From NCBI RefSeq assembly GCF_029395435.1, contig NZ_CP113915.1, positions 1,612,001 to 1,676,000 on the forward strand: a stretch of DNA of 64,000 nucleotides. Reading direction: 5' to 3'. A program made the translations under genes and the position numbers. Numbering within the stretch: the first letter of the stretch is position 1; each line of letters opens with the position of its first letter. Under the pieces are notes generated by a model. The model was given only the letters and a program-made list of their open reading frames with translations, was not told the origin of the DNA and made no database searches. Positions 18,731 to 29,312 of the stretch are shown here, in pieces. The DNA comes from Bifidobacterium sp. ESL0790. Its GTDB lineage: Bacteria > Actinomycetota > Actinomycetes > Actinomycetales > Bifidobacteriaceae.

Positions 18731-20857
18731 CTATTCTTCCGGCTTCATGCCGACGGAACGTTTCAGCGCGTCGGGAATCGGCACGGGCGGAATCGAGGAA
18801 TCGGGCCTGGCGTCGTTGGAGAGCCAGAGCTCGCGCTCCGGAGCCTTGCGCATATTGGCGAAGATGGCCGACAGCTCCTTCTCGTTCAAAGTCTCCTTGA
18901 CCAGAAGCTGGCGCACCAGCTCGTCGAGCACGTCGCGGTTCTCGGTGATCACGCGCCACGCCTCGGTGTGGGCGGTCTCGATGAGCTTCATCACCGCCTG
19001 GTCGATCTGCTCGGCCGTCTTGTCGGAATAGTTGTGGACCAGGCCGTTCATCGAATCCTGGTCGTTGTCGGCGTCGCCCCACTTCACCGCTCCGAGCGAT
19101 GAGGACAGGCCGAACTCGAGGACCATCTTGCGGGCGATCTGCGTGGCCTTCTCGATGTCGTTGGAGGCACCGGTGGTCGGGTCGTGGAAGACGACCTCCT
19201 CGGCAGTGCGCCCGCCCATGGCGTAGGCCATCTGGTCGAGCAGCTCGTTGCGTGACTGGGAGTAGCGGTCCTGCGTGGGCATGACGGCCGTATAGCCCAG
19301 GGCGCGTCCACGTGGCAGGATCGTGACCTTGGTGACCGGATCGGTGTGGTGCAGCGCGGCGGCGACCAGTGCGTGGCCACCCTCGTGGTAGGCGGTGTTG
19401 CGCATCTCGTCGAGGGCCATGCCCTTGGACTGGCGTCGCGGGCCAGACTGCACGCGGTCGATGGCCTCGTCGATGGCGCGGTTGTCGATGAGCTGGGCAC
19501 CGGCGCGGGCGCACAGCAGCGCGGCCTCGTTGAGCACGTTGGCCAGGTCGGCGCCGGTGAAGCCCGGAGTACGCACGGCGACGGTGTGCAGGTCGACGTT
19601 CGGCACGAACGGCTTGCCCTTGGCGTGCACCTTCAGAATCGCCTCGCGGCCTTCGAGATCGGGGGCCTCCACGGCCACCTGGCGATCGAAACGGCCGGGG
19701 CGCAACAACGCGGAATCGAGCACGTCGGGCCTGTTAGTGGCGGCGATGATGATGAGGTTGGTGTCGTTGTCGAAACCGTCCATCTCGACGAGCAGCTGAT
19801 TCAGCGTCTGCTCGCGCTCGTCGTGCCCGCCGTTCATACCGCTGCCGCGCTTGCGGCCCACGGCGTCGATCTCGTCGATGAAGATGATGGCCGGCGCGTT
19901 CTTCTTGGCCTCCTCGAAGAGGTCACGCACACGCGAGGCGCCGAGACCGACGAACATCTCGACGAAGTCGGAGCCCGCCATGGCGTAGAACGGCACGCCC
20001 GCCTCACCGGCGATGGCTCGCGCGAGCAGCGTCTTGCCGGTTCCGGGAGGGCCGTAAAGCAGCACGCCACGCGGGATGCGCGCGCCGAGCGCCTTGTATT
20101 TGGACGGGTCCTTGAGGAAGTCCTTGATCTCCTCGACCTCCTGGACGGCCGACTGCTCGCCGGCGACGTCGGAGAACTTGGTGGTGGGCCGCTCGCCTTC
20201 CAGCAGCTTGCCGTTGCCCTTCTTGCCGCCCATGCCGAACATGCCGTTGGCGCCGCCGCTCATGCGGCTCAGCAGCCACCAGCACAGCCCGAATATAAGA
20301 ATCAGCGGCAGAATCGAGGTGAGCAGGTAGCCCCACATGCTGTCGGATTGGATGTCGGCGGTCCAGCCGTTGGCGGCCTTCGTGTCTTTGGCGGCTCTGA
20401 GCACTTCTGGCCCCTCGGCCTCGGTGTAGTAGAACTGCACGTCGCGGCCGTAATCATGGTCGCTGTTGGTCTTGGGATCGATCTTCTTGAAGTTCTTGTC
20501 GAGCTTGAGCTTGACGAGCTGCTTGTTGTCGATGATCTGAATGCGATTGGCCTTGTCGTTGGCGATCAGCGACATGCCGTCCTTGGTGTCGATGGTCTGG
20601 GTGGCGTTCGAGGTGAAGAGCTGGAAGCCGGCCATCACCAGCAGCACGAGCACGACGATCCACAGCAGCGGCGACTGCCACAGAGGGCGCTTGCCGTTGT
20701 TGTCGCCACCGCCGTTGTTGCCATTGCGGTTATTACGGTCATCACGCTTGTTGTTGCGGTTGTCGTCGCCGTTGCGGTTGAAGGGGTTGCCGAATGGATT
20801 GCCGCCTCCGCGGTTGCCGCCACCCATGGGGTTGCGGGGGTTCTGGGGATAGCTCAT
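18731..20857 (-). CDS. ftsH: ATP-dependent zinc metalloprotease FtsH
   Basis: A 708-aa membrane-anchored AAA+ protease that degrades misfolded membrane proteins and short-lived regulators. An Asn/Gly-rich cytosolic leader (1-55) precedes transmembrane helix 1 (about 62-80), an extracytoplasmic domain and helix 2 ([20 protein letters not shown]). The AAA domain follows, with Walker A GPPGTGKT near 270, IDEIDAVG and the second region of homology. The zinc-binding HEGGH lies near 489. The start is fixed at 20857 by AAGGAGGA five bases upstream; this ATG overlaps the hpt stop codon (ATGA). Gene order hpt-ftsH is conserved in actinobacteria; folE and folP, which normally follow, are absent. Confidence 0.96.
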   Translation of the reverse strand: MSYPQNPRNPMGGGNRGGGNPFGNPFNRNGDDNRNNKRDDRNNRNGNNGGGDNNGKRPLWQSPLLWIVVLVLLVMAGFQLFTSNATQTIDTKDGMSLIANDKANRIQIIDNKQLVKLKLDKNFKKIDPKTNSDHDYGRDVQFYYTEAEGPEVLRAAKDTKAANGWTADIQSDSMWGYLLTSILPLILIFGLCWWLLSRMSGGANGMFGMGGKKGNGKLLEGERPTTKFSDVAGEQSAVQEVEEIKDFLKDPSKYKALGARIPRGVLLYGPPGTGKTLLARAIAGEAGVPFYAMAGSDFVEMFVGLGASRVRDLFEEAKKNAPAIIFIDEIDAVGRKRGSGMNGGHDEREQTLNQLLVEMDGFDNDTNLIIIAATNRPDVLDSALLRPGRFDRQVAVEAPDLEGREAILKVHAKGKPFVPNVDLHTVAVRTPGFTGADLANVLNEAALLCARAGAQLIDNRAIDEAIDRVQSGPRRQSKGMALDEMRNTAYHEGGHALVAAALHHTDPVTKVTILPRGRALGYTAVMPTQDRYSQSRNELLDQMAYAMGGRTAEEVVFHDPTTGASNDIEKATQIARKMVLEFGLSSSLGAVKWGDADNDQDSMNGLVHNYSDKTAEQIDQAVMKLIETAHTEAWRVITENRDVLDELVRQLLVKETLNEKELSAIFANMRKAPERELWLSNDARPDSSIPPVPIPDALKRSVGMKPEE

Positions 20858-21417
20858 GCCTGTCCTCCTTGGTAGACTTCCGGTCTCAGCACCGCTATGC
20901 AATCGAGGTTCCGGTACCGTTCGTCGTAATCGAGCCCGAAGCCCACCACGAACTCGTCGGGCACTTCAAAACCTTTGTACTTCACCGCCACATTAATCTC
21001 CCGGCGTGAGGGTTTCTCCAGCAGCGCAAAGGCCTCGACGCTCGCGGCGCCACGACGTTTCAGCTCGTCCATCAGCCAATCGAGCGTCCTGCCGGAATCG
21101 ACGATGTCCTCGACGATCAGGATGTGGCGGCCTTTCACGTCGCTGGAGAGATCCTGCCGCACGGTGATCTCCCCGGAGCTCGAGGTGCCGGCGCCATAGC
21201 TGGAAAGGCTCATGAAATCCATGCTGACGTTGATGCTCAACGCCTGCGAGAAGGCGGCCATCGTGTTGACCGCGCCCTTGAGCACGGAGACCAGCAAGAT
21301 ATCCTTGCCGGCGTAGTCCTTGCTCACCTGATCGGCGACCTCTTTTATTTTCCGTTCAATCTGCTCTTTCGACACCAATTCGTGGTCGATTTCACCTTGT
21401 ACATCCGCGATCTGCAT
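20854..21417 (-). CDS. hpt: Hypoxanthine phosphoribosyltransferase
   Basis: An approximately 187-aa purine-salvage enzyme that converts hypoxanthine or guanine plus PRPP to IMP or GMP. The PRPP-binding loop reads [14 protein letters not shown], preceded by the flexible loop region ([15 protein letters not shown]), and the C-terminal base-contact motif [15 protein letters not shown] is intact. The ATG at 21417 (MQIADVQG) is chosen; another in-frame ATG nine bases upstream is possible. Neither has a strong ribosome-binding site and both lie within the end of tilS, so coupling to tilS is likely. The stop overlaps the ftsH start. Confidence 0.95.
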   Translation of the reverse strand: MQIADVQGEIDHELVSKEQIERKIKEVADQVSKDYAGKDILLVSVLKGAVNTMAAFSQALSINVSMDFMSLSSYGAGTSSSGEITVRQDLSSDVKGRHILIVEDIVDSGRTLDWLMDELKRRGAASVEAFALLEKPSRREINVAVKYKGFEVPDEFVVGFGLDYDERYRNLDCIAVLRPEVYQGGQA

Positions 21418-22528
21418 GGGTACCATTCTCGCACACGCGAATGACGTGTCGCTGTCTGTTTGCTGTGTAACCGCTGGGAAGCGAGACCGGGCCCTGCCCG
21501 TGCCATCGGATGGCCAGCTCGTCGATGCGCTCGACGTGCCGCGAAGTGAAGGGGATGCCGAGGCTAGAGAGGGCTTTGCCGATTACACGTCGGCGAATCG
21601 CGGGGTGCTCGCGGACGAGCGCGTCGACGCGGATTTCCAGCTTTGCGGGGGCTTCATCAACGCCTGTTCGCGGCGTGGCGACGCTGCTCACGATCTCGTC
21701 ATAGACGGCGTCGGCAGCCGAATCGAGATAGTCCTTGTCCTGTTGGGCCAAACGGGTGGCGTCGGCGAGGTGCGAGGCGACGTCGCCCGAGAAGAACGTG
21801 TTGAGATAGGGCACGAGGGTGTGGCGGATTTTGGAGCGCAGGGGAAAATTAGCCGGGAGCGAATCGGAGGCAGGGATGGCGTCGCCGTTGGTCGGGTCGT
21901 CCCACCAATCCAATCCCAAATCCTCACAGATGCCGGTGGTCTCCTCGCGCGTCACATCCAGCAGCGGCCGGGCGAAACGAACCCCATCTCTGGTGAATGT
22001 GGGGGGCATGCCGGCGATGGCGTCGATTCCGGAGGATTTGGCAAGTCCAATAAGCACCGTCTCGGCCTGGTCGTCTTGGGTATGCGCCAAAAAGACCACG
22101 CTGGCCCCGGTCTCTCGCGCCACCTCAATAATGGCCTCATACCGCGCGTCGCGGGCGGCGGCCTCCTCGCCGTGGCCATGGCTCTGCACGTCGATATCGA
22201 CCGTACGCACCTCAACGGGCTCCAACCCCAGCCCATGGCACCGTTGTGCCGCGTCCGCGGCCGCCTTCGCGGACCCCTCCTGCAGCTGATGATCGACCAC
22301 CACGGCCCCGCAGCGCACCCCCAGCGAGGCGCAGACGATATGGCTCAACGCGGCCAGGGCCATCGAATCGCGCCCGCCGGAGCAGGCCACGAGCACCAAA
22401 GGCGCGTCGGCGTCCGGCTCATGCTCGCCGTGCCGCCGGAAACGCTCGCCCTGCGAGGTGATGGAAAGCGCGGCCAAGCTGGCGCGCACGGCGCCGATCG
22501 CCTTCCTGAGTCTTGCAGAATATGCCAT
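21392..22528 (-). CDS. tilS: tRNA(Ile)-lysidine synthetase TilS
   Basis: A 378-aa N-type ATP pyrophosphatase that converts C34 of tRNA-Ile(CAU) to lysidine, switching decoding from AUG to AUA. The PP-loop SGGRDSMALAA lies near residue 52, and VVFLAHTQDDQAETVL near 145 is the TilS-specific HTxDDQAET motif. GIDAIAGMPP and FARPLLDV follow. The C-terminal part is short and ends overlapping hpt by about 26 bases. The start ATG at 22528 lies 21 bases after the PBP4 stop. The order PBP4-tilS-hpt-ftsH is standard for actinobacteria. Confidence 0.95.
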   Translation of the reverse strand: MAYSARLRKAIGAVRASLAALSITSQGERFRRHGEHEPDADAPLVLVACSGGRDSMALAALSHIVCASLGVRCGAVVVDHQLQEGSAKAAADAAQRCHGLGLEPVEVRTVDIDVQSHGHGEEAAARDARYEAIIEVARETGASVVFLAHTQDDQAETVLIGLAKSSGIDAIAGMPPTFTRDGVRFARPLLDVTREETTGICEDLGLDWWDDPTNGDAIPASDSLPANFPLRSKIRHTLVPYLNTFFSGDVASHLADATRLAQQDKDYLDSAADAVYDEIVSSVATPRTGVDEAPAKLEIRVDALVREHPAIRRRVIGKALSSLGIPFTSRHVERIDELAIRWHGQGPVSLPSGYTANRQRHVIRVCENGTHADRGCTR

Positions 22529-22549
22529 AGCCGCGTTCCGTCTTCTCGC

Positions 22550-24034
22550 CTAGAGCTTGTCCATGGCCGCCACGAGCGCGTCGATGGCGTTGCGCGCGGC
22601 GAGCAGGTCCTGTGGATTGTTGACCACGACCGCGAAGGCCAGCACCCCGCCGCCCTTGCGCGAGACGTTGCCCGCCATCGAGGTGACCTCATCGAGCGAG
22701 CCTGTTTTGACGCGCAGCAGTCCGGCGTCGTCCACGTCCTCGATCCGGTTGCGCGCGGTGCCCACCAGGCCGGGCATCGAAAGCCCCTCGGCGGCGGCCG
22801 CGCCATTGCCCGGCTGCAGGTTGTGCGCCTGCACCTCCACAAGCGTTTTGACGCCGACCTTCGAGCCCGGTGAGAGCCCGGAGCAGTCGGCCATGGTCAG
22901 GCCGGTGGTGTCGACGCCGGCTTTCGTGACCTGCGCGGCAACGGCCTTGGTGGCGCCTTCGGGCGAGTTGGCCAGCCCAAGTTTCAAAGCGGTGAGCCTG
23001 CCGAACTCCTCGGCCAGAGTGTTGTCGGAATGACGCAACGTGAAGGCGAGCACCTGCGAGAGCGTGGCGGAACGCACGGCGCCCAGCCGGGCCGAGCCCT
23101 TGGCCGCGCTCCCCTTCGTCGCGTCGCCGTCCACCGTGATGCCTCGGGCGGCGAGCAGTTGCGCGAAGGTGGCCGCCGCGTCCTGCGTGGGCGTGGTGCT
23201 CATGGGCGGGTAGGCCGTATACGTATCGGGGTCGTCGGGGCCATAGCCGCCCCACTGGCGTCCGCCGTCGACGGCCATGGATGAGACGGCGGTGTATTCC
23301 ATATTGCCGTCGTTGTTCTCGGCGATGTTCTCGGGGTACCGAGTCTCGCCGAACAGCGCGTCGTCATAGCGCAGCTTGATCTTGGAGATCTTGCGCGCCT
23401 TGAGCGATTGCGCCGTCTGGTCGGCCAGGGAGGCGAGCCCCGCGCGCCCGTTGATATGGCTGGGGTCGTTCTCACCGGCCCCGAGCAGCATGTCGCCGTC
23501 GCCTTTGAGCGTCACGACGCCCGAGCCGTCATGGACCGAGGAAGGGTCGAGCCAGGCCTCGGTGGAGAACGTGGAGCCCATGTCGAGCGTTGTAGAGGCA
23601 GCCAGGGCCGTCAGGGTCTTCATAGTGGAGGCGGGTTCGCGCGGGGTCCCGTCATTCTGCGAGGCAACGATGGTGCCATGCGCGTCGGCGACCGCCACGG
23701 AGAAATCGGAGCCAACGCCGGGGGCGGCTCCGAGGGCGGAGATAGCGGCCTCGACGCCCTGCTTGTCAATCGGCTTGCCCAGGTCGGCCGCGCCGGCCAC
23801 ATCCTTGGCCTCGCGCACCTCGTCGAGCGTCTGCGCCCGCGAACCAGTACCGTTGCTCAAGGTAAGCGACCCAGGCACCTTGTCATAGATGTCGGCGACG
23901 ACGTATCCGGCGAACAACGCCAGGGTGACCAGCGCGGAGACGACGATGCGCCAGTTGCGGCGCGCGCCGACCGACCTGGCCGAATGTTGCGCGTGCCTGC
24001 CCTTCCCCGAGCCTTGTTCCATCATGCCTCTCAT
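22550..24034 (-). CDS. dacB: D-alanyl-D-alanine carboxypeptidase/endopeptidase (PBP4, DacB-type)
   Basis: A 494-aa class C penicillin-binding protein that trims peptidoglycan peptide stems. A single transmembrane/signal-anchor helix spans about residues 27-46. The active-site triad motifs are present in order: STMK within EPASTMKTL, SDN within RHSDNTLAEE, and KTG within VKTGSLDE. Large Ala/Gly-rich insertions between them are typical of the family. The start is taken at 24034 (MRGMMEQG); the downstream Met-Met pair is an alternative. It lies upstream of tilS in the same operon. Confidence 0.92.
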   Translation of the reverse strand: MRGMMEQGSGKGRHAQHSARSVGARRNWRIVVSALVTLALFAGYVVADIYDKVPGSLTLSNGTGSRAQTLDEVREAKDVAGAADLGKPIDKQGVEAAISALGAAPGVGSDFSVAVADAHGTIVASQNDGTPREPASTMKTLTALAASTTLDMGSTFSTEAWLDPSSVHDGSGVVTLKGDGDMLLGAGENDPSHINGRAGLASLADQTAQSLKARKISKIKLRYDDALFGETRYPENIAENNDGNMEYTAVSSMAVDGGRQWGGYGPDDPDTYTAYPPMSTTPTQDAAATFAQLLAARGITVDGDATKGSAAKGSARLGAVRSATLSQVLAFTLRHSDNTLAEEFGRLTALKLGLANSPEGATKAVAAQVTKAGVDTTGLTMADCSGLSPGSKVGVKTLVEVQAHNLQPGNGAAAAEGLSMPGLVGTARNRIEDVDDAGLLRVKTGSLDEVTSMAGNVSRKGGGVLAFAVVVNNPQDLLAARNAIDALVAAMDKL

Positions 24035-24096
24035 CGCCTAGTGGCAGCGGGTGCCACACGTTTTGTCTCTGACCACCTTAGAACATGGCCTAGTTG

Positions 24097-24187
24097 AAAA
24101 ACGCGCACACCCAAAAGGGGTCATTTAAAACGGGAGGGGCGGAATTCCGCCAAACTGTTTTTAAATGCCCCGCTTTGGGTGTGCGGC
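24097..24187 (-). terminator. Long inverted repeat/terminator after the glycosyltransferase gene
   Basis: Outer arms CGCACACCCAAA (24104-24115) and TTTGGGTGTGCG (24174-24185) are perfect. A middle stem pairs TTTAAAA-type sequence, and the centre is the palindrome GGCGGAATTCCGCC. On the minus strand the outer stem is followed by GCGTTTTTC. It lies between a glycosyltransferase stop and the PBP4 start. Confidence 0.75.
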
Positions 24188-24212
24188 TTTATCACCAACA
24201 CCCGTCGGGCCG

Positions 24213-25436
24213 CTAGCCTTTATGAGCGATCGGCTTCCACTGGGCCTTGGAGAAGATGGCCTGGAAGGAGATGGGGATGTAGCTGGCCATGTAGATCGGG
24301 AAGCTCAGCACGTAGGCGAAGAGCTCCTTGTTGGTCGCGCCCACCTGGTCGCGCTCGGCGAGGATGGTGAGCAGGGCGAGCGCCATCATGCCCAGAAGCC
24401 CCAACACACCGCCGGCGATCCAGCTGACCAGCGAGTTGAGCTGCGAGGCCCACGAGACGAAGCCGAAGAGAGCGAAGCAGACGCCGAAGACCACGCGCAG
24501 CGCGCCGAGCACGGTGAACGGGCAGATGAGCAGGGTAAAGTCGACGGCGGAAAAGTCGCGCTCACGCACCGCGCGCTTGATCAGCTGCGGGCCGTAGTAG
24601 CGGAAGACCTGCAAAAAGCCCTTGCTCCAGCGCAGCCTCTGCCGCCAGCTCTGCCCGAAGGTGACCGGCTGCTCGTCGTAGAGGATGGCGGTGCCGCAGT
24701 AGCCGATGCGGTCGCCGTGCAGCACCGAGTCCATGGTGAACTCGAGGTCCTCGGTGAGCAGGTGGAACTTCCAGCCGTTGTTGCGCTTCATCACCTCGCG
24801 CGAGAACATGAAGCCGGTGCCGCCCACGTGGCAGCTGGAGCCGAAGAGCATGCGCGAGTTGTTGAGGAAGCGCGATTCGCGGATGAACCAGAGCGCCGAG
24901 CCCGAGGAGACCCAGTTGTCGGAGAGGTTCACGGAGTTGCGGTAGCTGGTGAGGATCCTGAAGCCTGATTGGAAGGCCTTGTTCATCTCCTCGATGTAGT
25001 GCTTGTCGAGCCGGTTGTCGGCGTCGAAGACGAAGTAGGCGTCATAGTCGTCGGAGACCCCGCGGCTAATCATCGCGTTCAACAGGTAGGTGAGCGCATA
25101 GCCCTTGCCGATGTGCTCGGTGTCGTGCCGCTCCACCACGTTGCAGCCCTTGGCCCGCACCACCTCGGCGGTGTTGTCGGTGCAGTTGTCGGCCACCAGC
25201 CAGATGTCGACCATGTCGGAGGGATAGGTCTGGGCGCGAATCGAGTCGATGAGGTGGGGCACCACGTTCTCCTCGTTGCGCGCGGAGATGAGCACGGCGT
25301 AGCGCTTGTCCATCGGGGCGGGCGGGAAGGTGATCTTGTGGTGGAACAGCGAGGCGACGATGCACACGCCCTGGTATCCGAGGCTGACGATGCCCAAAAT
25401 CGCCATCAGCACGTCGAGGATGCTGAGCAAGACCAT
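24213..25436 (-). CDS. Membrane glycosyltransferase family 2 (processive-type)
   Basis: A 407-aa GT2 enzyme that polymerises or transfers sugar from a nucleotide sugar at the membrane. A hydrophobic N-terminal helix comes first, then the GT-A domain with AVLISARNEENVVPHLI, WLVADNCTDNT, FVFDADNRLD (DxD-like metal site), LTEDLEFTM and QRLRWSKGF (the Q-x-x-RW motif of processive synthases). C-terminal helices around residues 285-310, 318-345 and 365-390 complete it. The start at 25436 is chosen because AGGTGG lies six bases upstream and the ATG overlaps the preceding stop (TAATG); a GTG nine bases upstream is possible. It is coupled to the permease gene. The product polysaccharide is unknown. 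Confidence 0.85.
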   Translation of the reverse strand: MVLLSILDVLMAILGIVSLGYQGVCIVASLFHHKITFPPAPMDKRYAVLISARNEENVVPHLIDSIRAQTYPSDMVDIWLVADNCTDNTAEVVRAKGCNVVERHDTEHIGKGYALTYLLNAMISRGVSDDYDAYFVFDADNRLDKHYIEEMNKAFQSGFRILTSYRNSVNLSDNWVSSGSALWFIRESRFLNNSRMLFGSSCHVGGTGFMFSREVMKRNNGWKFHLLTEDLEFTMDSVLHGDRIGYCGTAILYDEQPVTFGQSWRQRLRWSKGFLQVFRYYGPQLIKRAVRERDFSAVDFTLLICPFTVLGALRVVFGVCFALFGFVSWASQLNSLVSWIAGGVLGLLGMMALALLTILAERDQVGATNKELFAYVLSFPIYMASYIPISFQAIFSKAQWKPIAHKG

Positions 25437-27028
25437 TAGTTCCACCTGCTTCGCGGATTGTCGATTGATGTGTCGTCTTCATCTTTCCCACGCGCCTCGA
25501 CGTCGGGCTTGCGCTGGGTCGCGCCGCTCTTGGCATCACGAGATGAATCGTGGGTATGAGAGGTATCGGCATCGCCGGGCTCGGCCTCGTCGGTGCCGCG
25601 GAGCTTCCTTTTACCATTTTTATTATTGACGCTATTAGAGCCCTTGCTGCCACTGCCGCCGCCCATGGGCACGACGCCCTTGGGTATGGCCACCGTCTCG
25701 GACTCGTCGAGGTCGGAGGACGTGGCTTTGCCCAGGCCCTCGGTGAGATGGTAGACCTGGTCGCGCAGCGCCTTGACCTCGTCGTTGACCGGCACGCGGG
25801 CGCTGGAGCCCTTGGCGGCGCGCGGCATATGGTCGGCCACGGGCTTGATGACCTTCTCGTTGAACGCCTCGGCGCCCTCCACCACCTTGGATTTCTTAAC
25901 CGGCACGGGGTCGTTCATCAGAGGCGACTCCACGAGCTCGTAGCGCTTGGTGTACACCTTGAAGATCGCCTGCAGGCTGGCGGTGATCGGCAGCGCCAGG
26001 AACGCGCCCAGCGCCCCGAACAACGCGCCCAGCACGAGCACGGAGAGGAAGGCGATGGCCGGGTTCAGGTCCATGGTGCGCTGCGAGACCTTCGGCGAGA
26101 TGATGAGGTTCTCGACCTGCTGGTAGATGACGATGAAGACGACGACGGCCACCGCGTAGACGATGCCGCGCGAGCTCCAGGCGAAGATGACCGGCAGCGC
26201 CCCGCCGATGTAGGTGCCGATGGTGGGCACGAACTGCGAGACGATGCCGCAGAAGAGGGCCAAGGGCAGCCAGTTGGGCACCTTGATGACCATAAGGAAT
26301 ATGGAGGTGAAGAACGCGTTGAACGCCGCGAGGATGGTGCGCGAGAAGAGGAAGCCGGAGATCTGGTTCTGCACGATGGTCCAGCCGAGCAGGAAGCGGC
26401 GCTGCGTCACCGGCCCGAGCCACTGGCACAGGCTGCGGCGCATCTTGGGCCCGGCGGCGGAGACGTAATAGGTGACCATGACGATGGTCAGCAGGTTGAT
26501 GATGAAGCTGAAGAGGCCCATCGTGGTGCTCAGCGCCTGCCCGGCGAAATCGGTGACCCACGAGGTCTGCACGTTCTTCATGATCTCGTTGCCGAGGTTG
26601 CTCATCTCGGGCAGCTTGAAGTTGAGGTATTGCGAGACCAGCCCGCGCGCCTGCTCGTAGAGGTCGGGGATGCCTTTGATCATCGAGATCATCTGCTGGA
26701 TGAACATGTTGCCGAAGAGGGCCATCAGCGCCAGCACGATGATGATGAGGCCCACCAGGCTTGTCGCCGAGGCCACGCCGCGCTTCCAGCCGTGGCGCAC
26801 CAGGCGCACGACGAGCGGCTCGATAGCCAGCGCTATGAAAATCGATATGACGACGTCGAGGACGACGAACTCGACCTTGCTCCACGAGCGCCACACGAAG
26901 ATGCACAGGAAGACGGCGATGGCGGCGTAGAGCAGCGCGCGCCCCCACCAATCCGGCGGCCGGCGCGAGTCGCCCTTTTGCGGAAACACCGAGGCAAAAT
27001 CGATTTTCTGATCATCGCGTTCTTCCAT
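25436..27028 (-). CDS. AI-2E (PerM/UPF0118) family transporter
   Basis: A 530-aa membrane protein. Residues ~30-365 contain about eight helices with the family's central soluble region and the conserved PNWLPLALFCGIVSQFVPTIG and GALFGALGAFLALPI stretches. Residues 370-530 form a charged, low-complexity cytosolic tail unusual in length for the family. Members export or import small molecules (AI-2, indole, ions); the substrate here is unknown. The gene is translationally coupled to the downstream glycosyltransferase (TAATG overlap), which may suggest a role in envelope polymer export. It is divergent from a second GT2 gene. Confidence 0.85.
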   Translation of the reverse strand: MEERDDQKIDFASVFPQKGDSRRPPDWWGRALLYAAIAVFLCIFVWRSWSKVEFVVLDVVISIFIALAIEPLVVRLVRHGWKRGVASATSLVGLIIIVLALMALFGNMFIQQMISMIKGIPDLYEQARGLVSQYLNFKLPEMSNLGNEIMKNVQTSWVTDFAGQALSTTMGLFSFIINLLTIVMVTYYVSAAGPKMRRSLCQWLGPVTQRRFLLGWTIVQNQISGFLFSRTILAAFNAFFTSIFLMVIKVPNWLPLALFCGIVSQFVPTIGTYIGGALPVIFAWSSRGIVYAVAVVVFIVIYQQVENLIISPKVSQRTMDLNPAIAFLSVLVLGALFGALGAFLALPITASLQAIFKVYTKRYELVESPLMNDPVPVKKSKVVEGAEAFNEKVIKPVADHMPRAAKGSSARVPVNDEVKALRDQVYHLTEGLGKATSSDLDESETVAIPKGVVPMGGGSGSKGSNSVNNKNGKRKLRGTDEAEPGDADTSHTHDSSRDAKSGATQRKPDVEARGKDEDDTSIDNPRSRWN

Positions 27029-27070
27029 GCCTCCCCATCGTACCCGCCCCCATGTGTAGGGCTCATGGCT

Positions 27071-27076
27071 TATCCT
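27071..27076 (+). promoter_or_regulatory. Putative -10 hexamer for a leaderless GT2 mRNA
   Basis: TATCCT ends eight bases before the ATG at 27085, and no ribosome-binding site precedes that start. The spacing would place the transcription start at or next to the initiation codon. Confidence 0.4.
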
Positions 27077-27084
27077 TGTGCATT

Positions 27085-27948
27085 ATGCTGAAGGTCTCAA
27101 TCATCATCCCCGCCTATAACGAGGAGGCGCATATTGTCAATTGCCTCATGAACGCAATTCGGCAAACCGTCGCGGCCTTCGAGATCCTTGTGGTCGACAA
27201 TCGTTCCACCGACAAGACCCCCAAACTGGTCGAGCATTTCATTGACGAGCACCCCCAAAGCGGCGTGCGCCTGCTGAGCCAAAGCGATGAGCAGGGGCTG
27301 ATCCCCACGCGCAATTTCGGCTTCGCGGCCGCCTCGGGCGACATCTACGGGCGCATCGACGCCGACTGCATGCTCAAGCCCGACTGGGTTGAGGTCGTCA
27401 CCTCCATCTTCACCGACGACCCGAAGGCCATGGGCGCCACCGGCCCCGCGGTCTACTACGACATGCCCGCCAAGCACGTGGCGCTCGAGGGCGACGACAA
27501 GGTGCGCCGCACCACCTACCGCGCCGACGGCGACCAGGTGCTGCTCTTCGGCTCCAACATGGCCCTGCGCGCCAGCGCCTGGGAGGCCATCAAACACGAC
27601 GTGTGCCGCGACAGGCGCGACGTGATGCACGAGGACATCGACGTCTCCCTGCACATGATGGATCACAACCTGAAAACCGTCTACTCCTCGAAGATGATCA
27701 CCGGCGTCTCGGCCCGCCGCATGGACACCTCGTTCTCGTCGTTCCACCGCTATATGCAGCGCTTCCAGAACACCTTCGACGCCCACCCCAACCATTCGCG
27801 CCGCCACAACACCGAGCGCACACTCTACGCGCTCTACCCCGCGCTGCGCGCCTTCTATCCGGTCTACCAGAAGTACCTCGGGCACAAGGACATCAATCCC
27901 GCCGCCACCATCTGGAGCCGGGAGCAGAGCGAGATTCCCAGCCGCTGA
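27085..27948 (+). CDS. Glycosyltransferase family 2
   Basis: A 287-aa soluble or peripherally attached GT2 enzyme. The GT-A fold motifs are clear: VSIIIPAYNEEAHI at the N-terminus, ILVVDNRSTDKT, RNFGFAAASGDIYGRIDADC with the DxD metal site near residue 93, and MHEDIDVSLHMM toward the C-terminus, a likely catalytic-base region. No transmembrane helices. No ribosome-binding site precedes the ATG; a TATCCT hexamer eight bases upstream suggests leaderless translation. It is divergent from the AI-2E permease. The acceptor is unknown. Confidence 0.85.
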   Translation: MLKVSIIIPAYNEEAHIVNCLMNAIRQTVAAFEILVVDNRSTDKTPKLVEHFIDEHPQSGVRLLSQSDEQGLIPTRNFGFAAASGDIYGRIDADCMLKPDWVEVVTSIFTDDPKAMGATGPAVYYDMPAKHVALEGDDKVRRTTYRADGDQVLLFGSNMALRASAWEAIKHDVCRDRRDVMHEDIDVSLHMMDHNLKTVYSSKMITGVSARRMDTSFSSFHRYMQRFQNTFDAHPNHSRRHNTERTLYALYPALRAFYPVYQKYLGHKDINPAATIWSREQSEIPSR

Positions 27949-29118
<1,170 letters not shown>

Positions 29119-29182
29119 GTCATATGAGTCTTGGCTGATTCGGGCCGGTTCCGCCTGTTTCAGCCGGGTTTGAATATCGGAC

Positions 29183-29230
29183 AATGGCGCGTATTCCTTG
29201 CAAAGGTGAGGGATACGCGCCATTTCGTAT
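29183..29230. terminator. Terminator shared by the reductase gene and the convergent TIM gene
   Basis: Perfect 12-bp arms AATGGCGCGTAT (29183-29194) and ATACGCGCCATT (29213-29224), followed by TCGTATT. It lies between convergent genes. Confidence 0.75.
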
Positions 29231-29312
29231 TGAATAGGTGGGTTACAGGAACTTAAGCATGGTGCGGAAAACGGACGAATTGCTCCACAAACCACGTCTG
29301 AAGCACGCCGGC

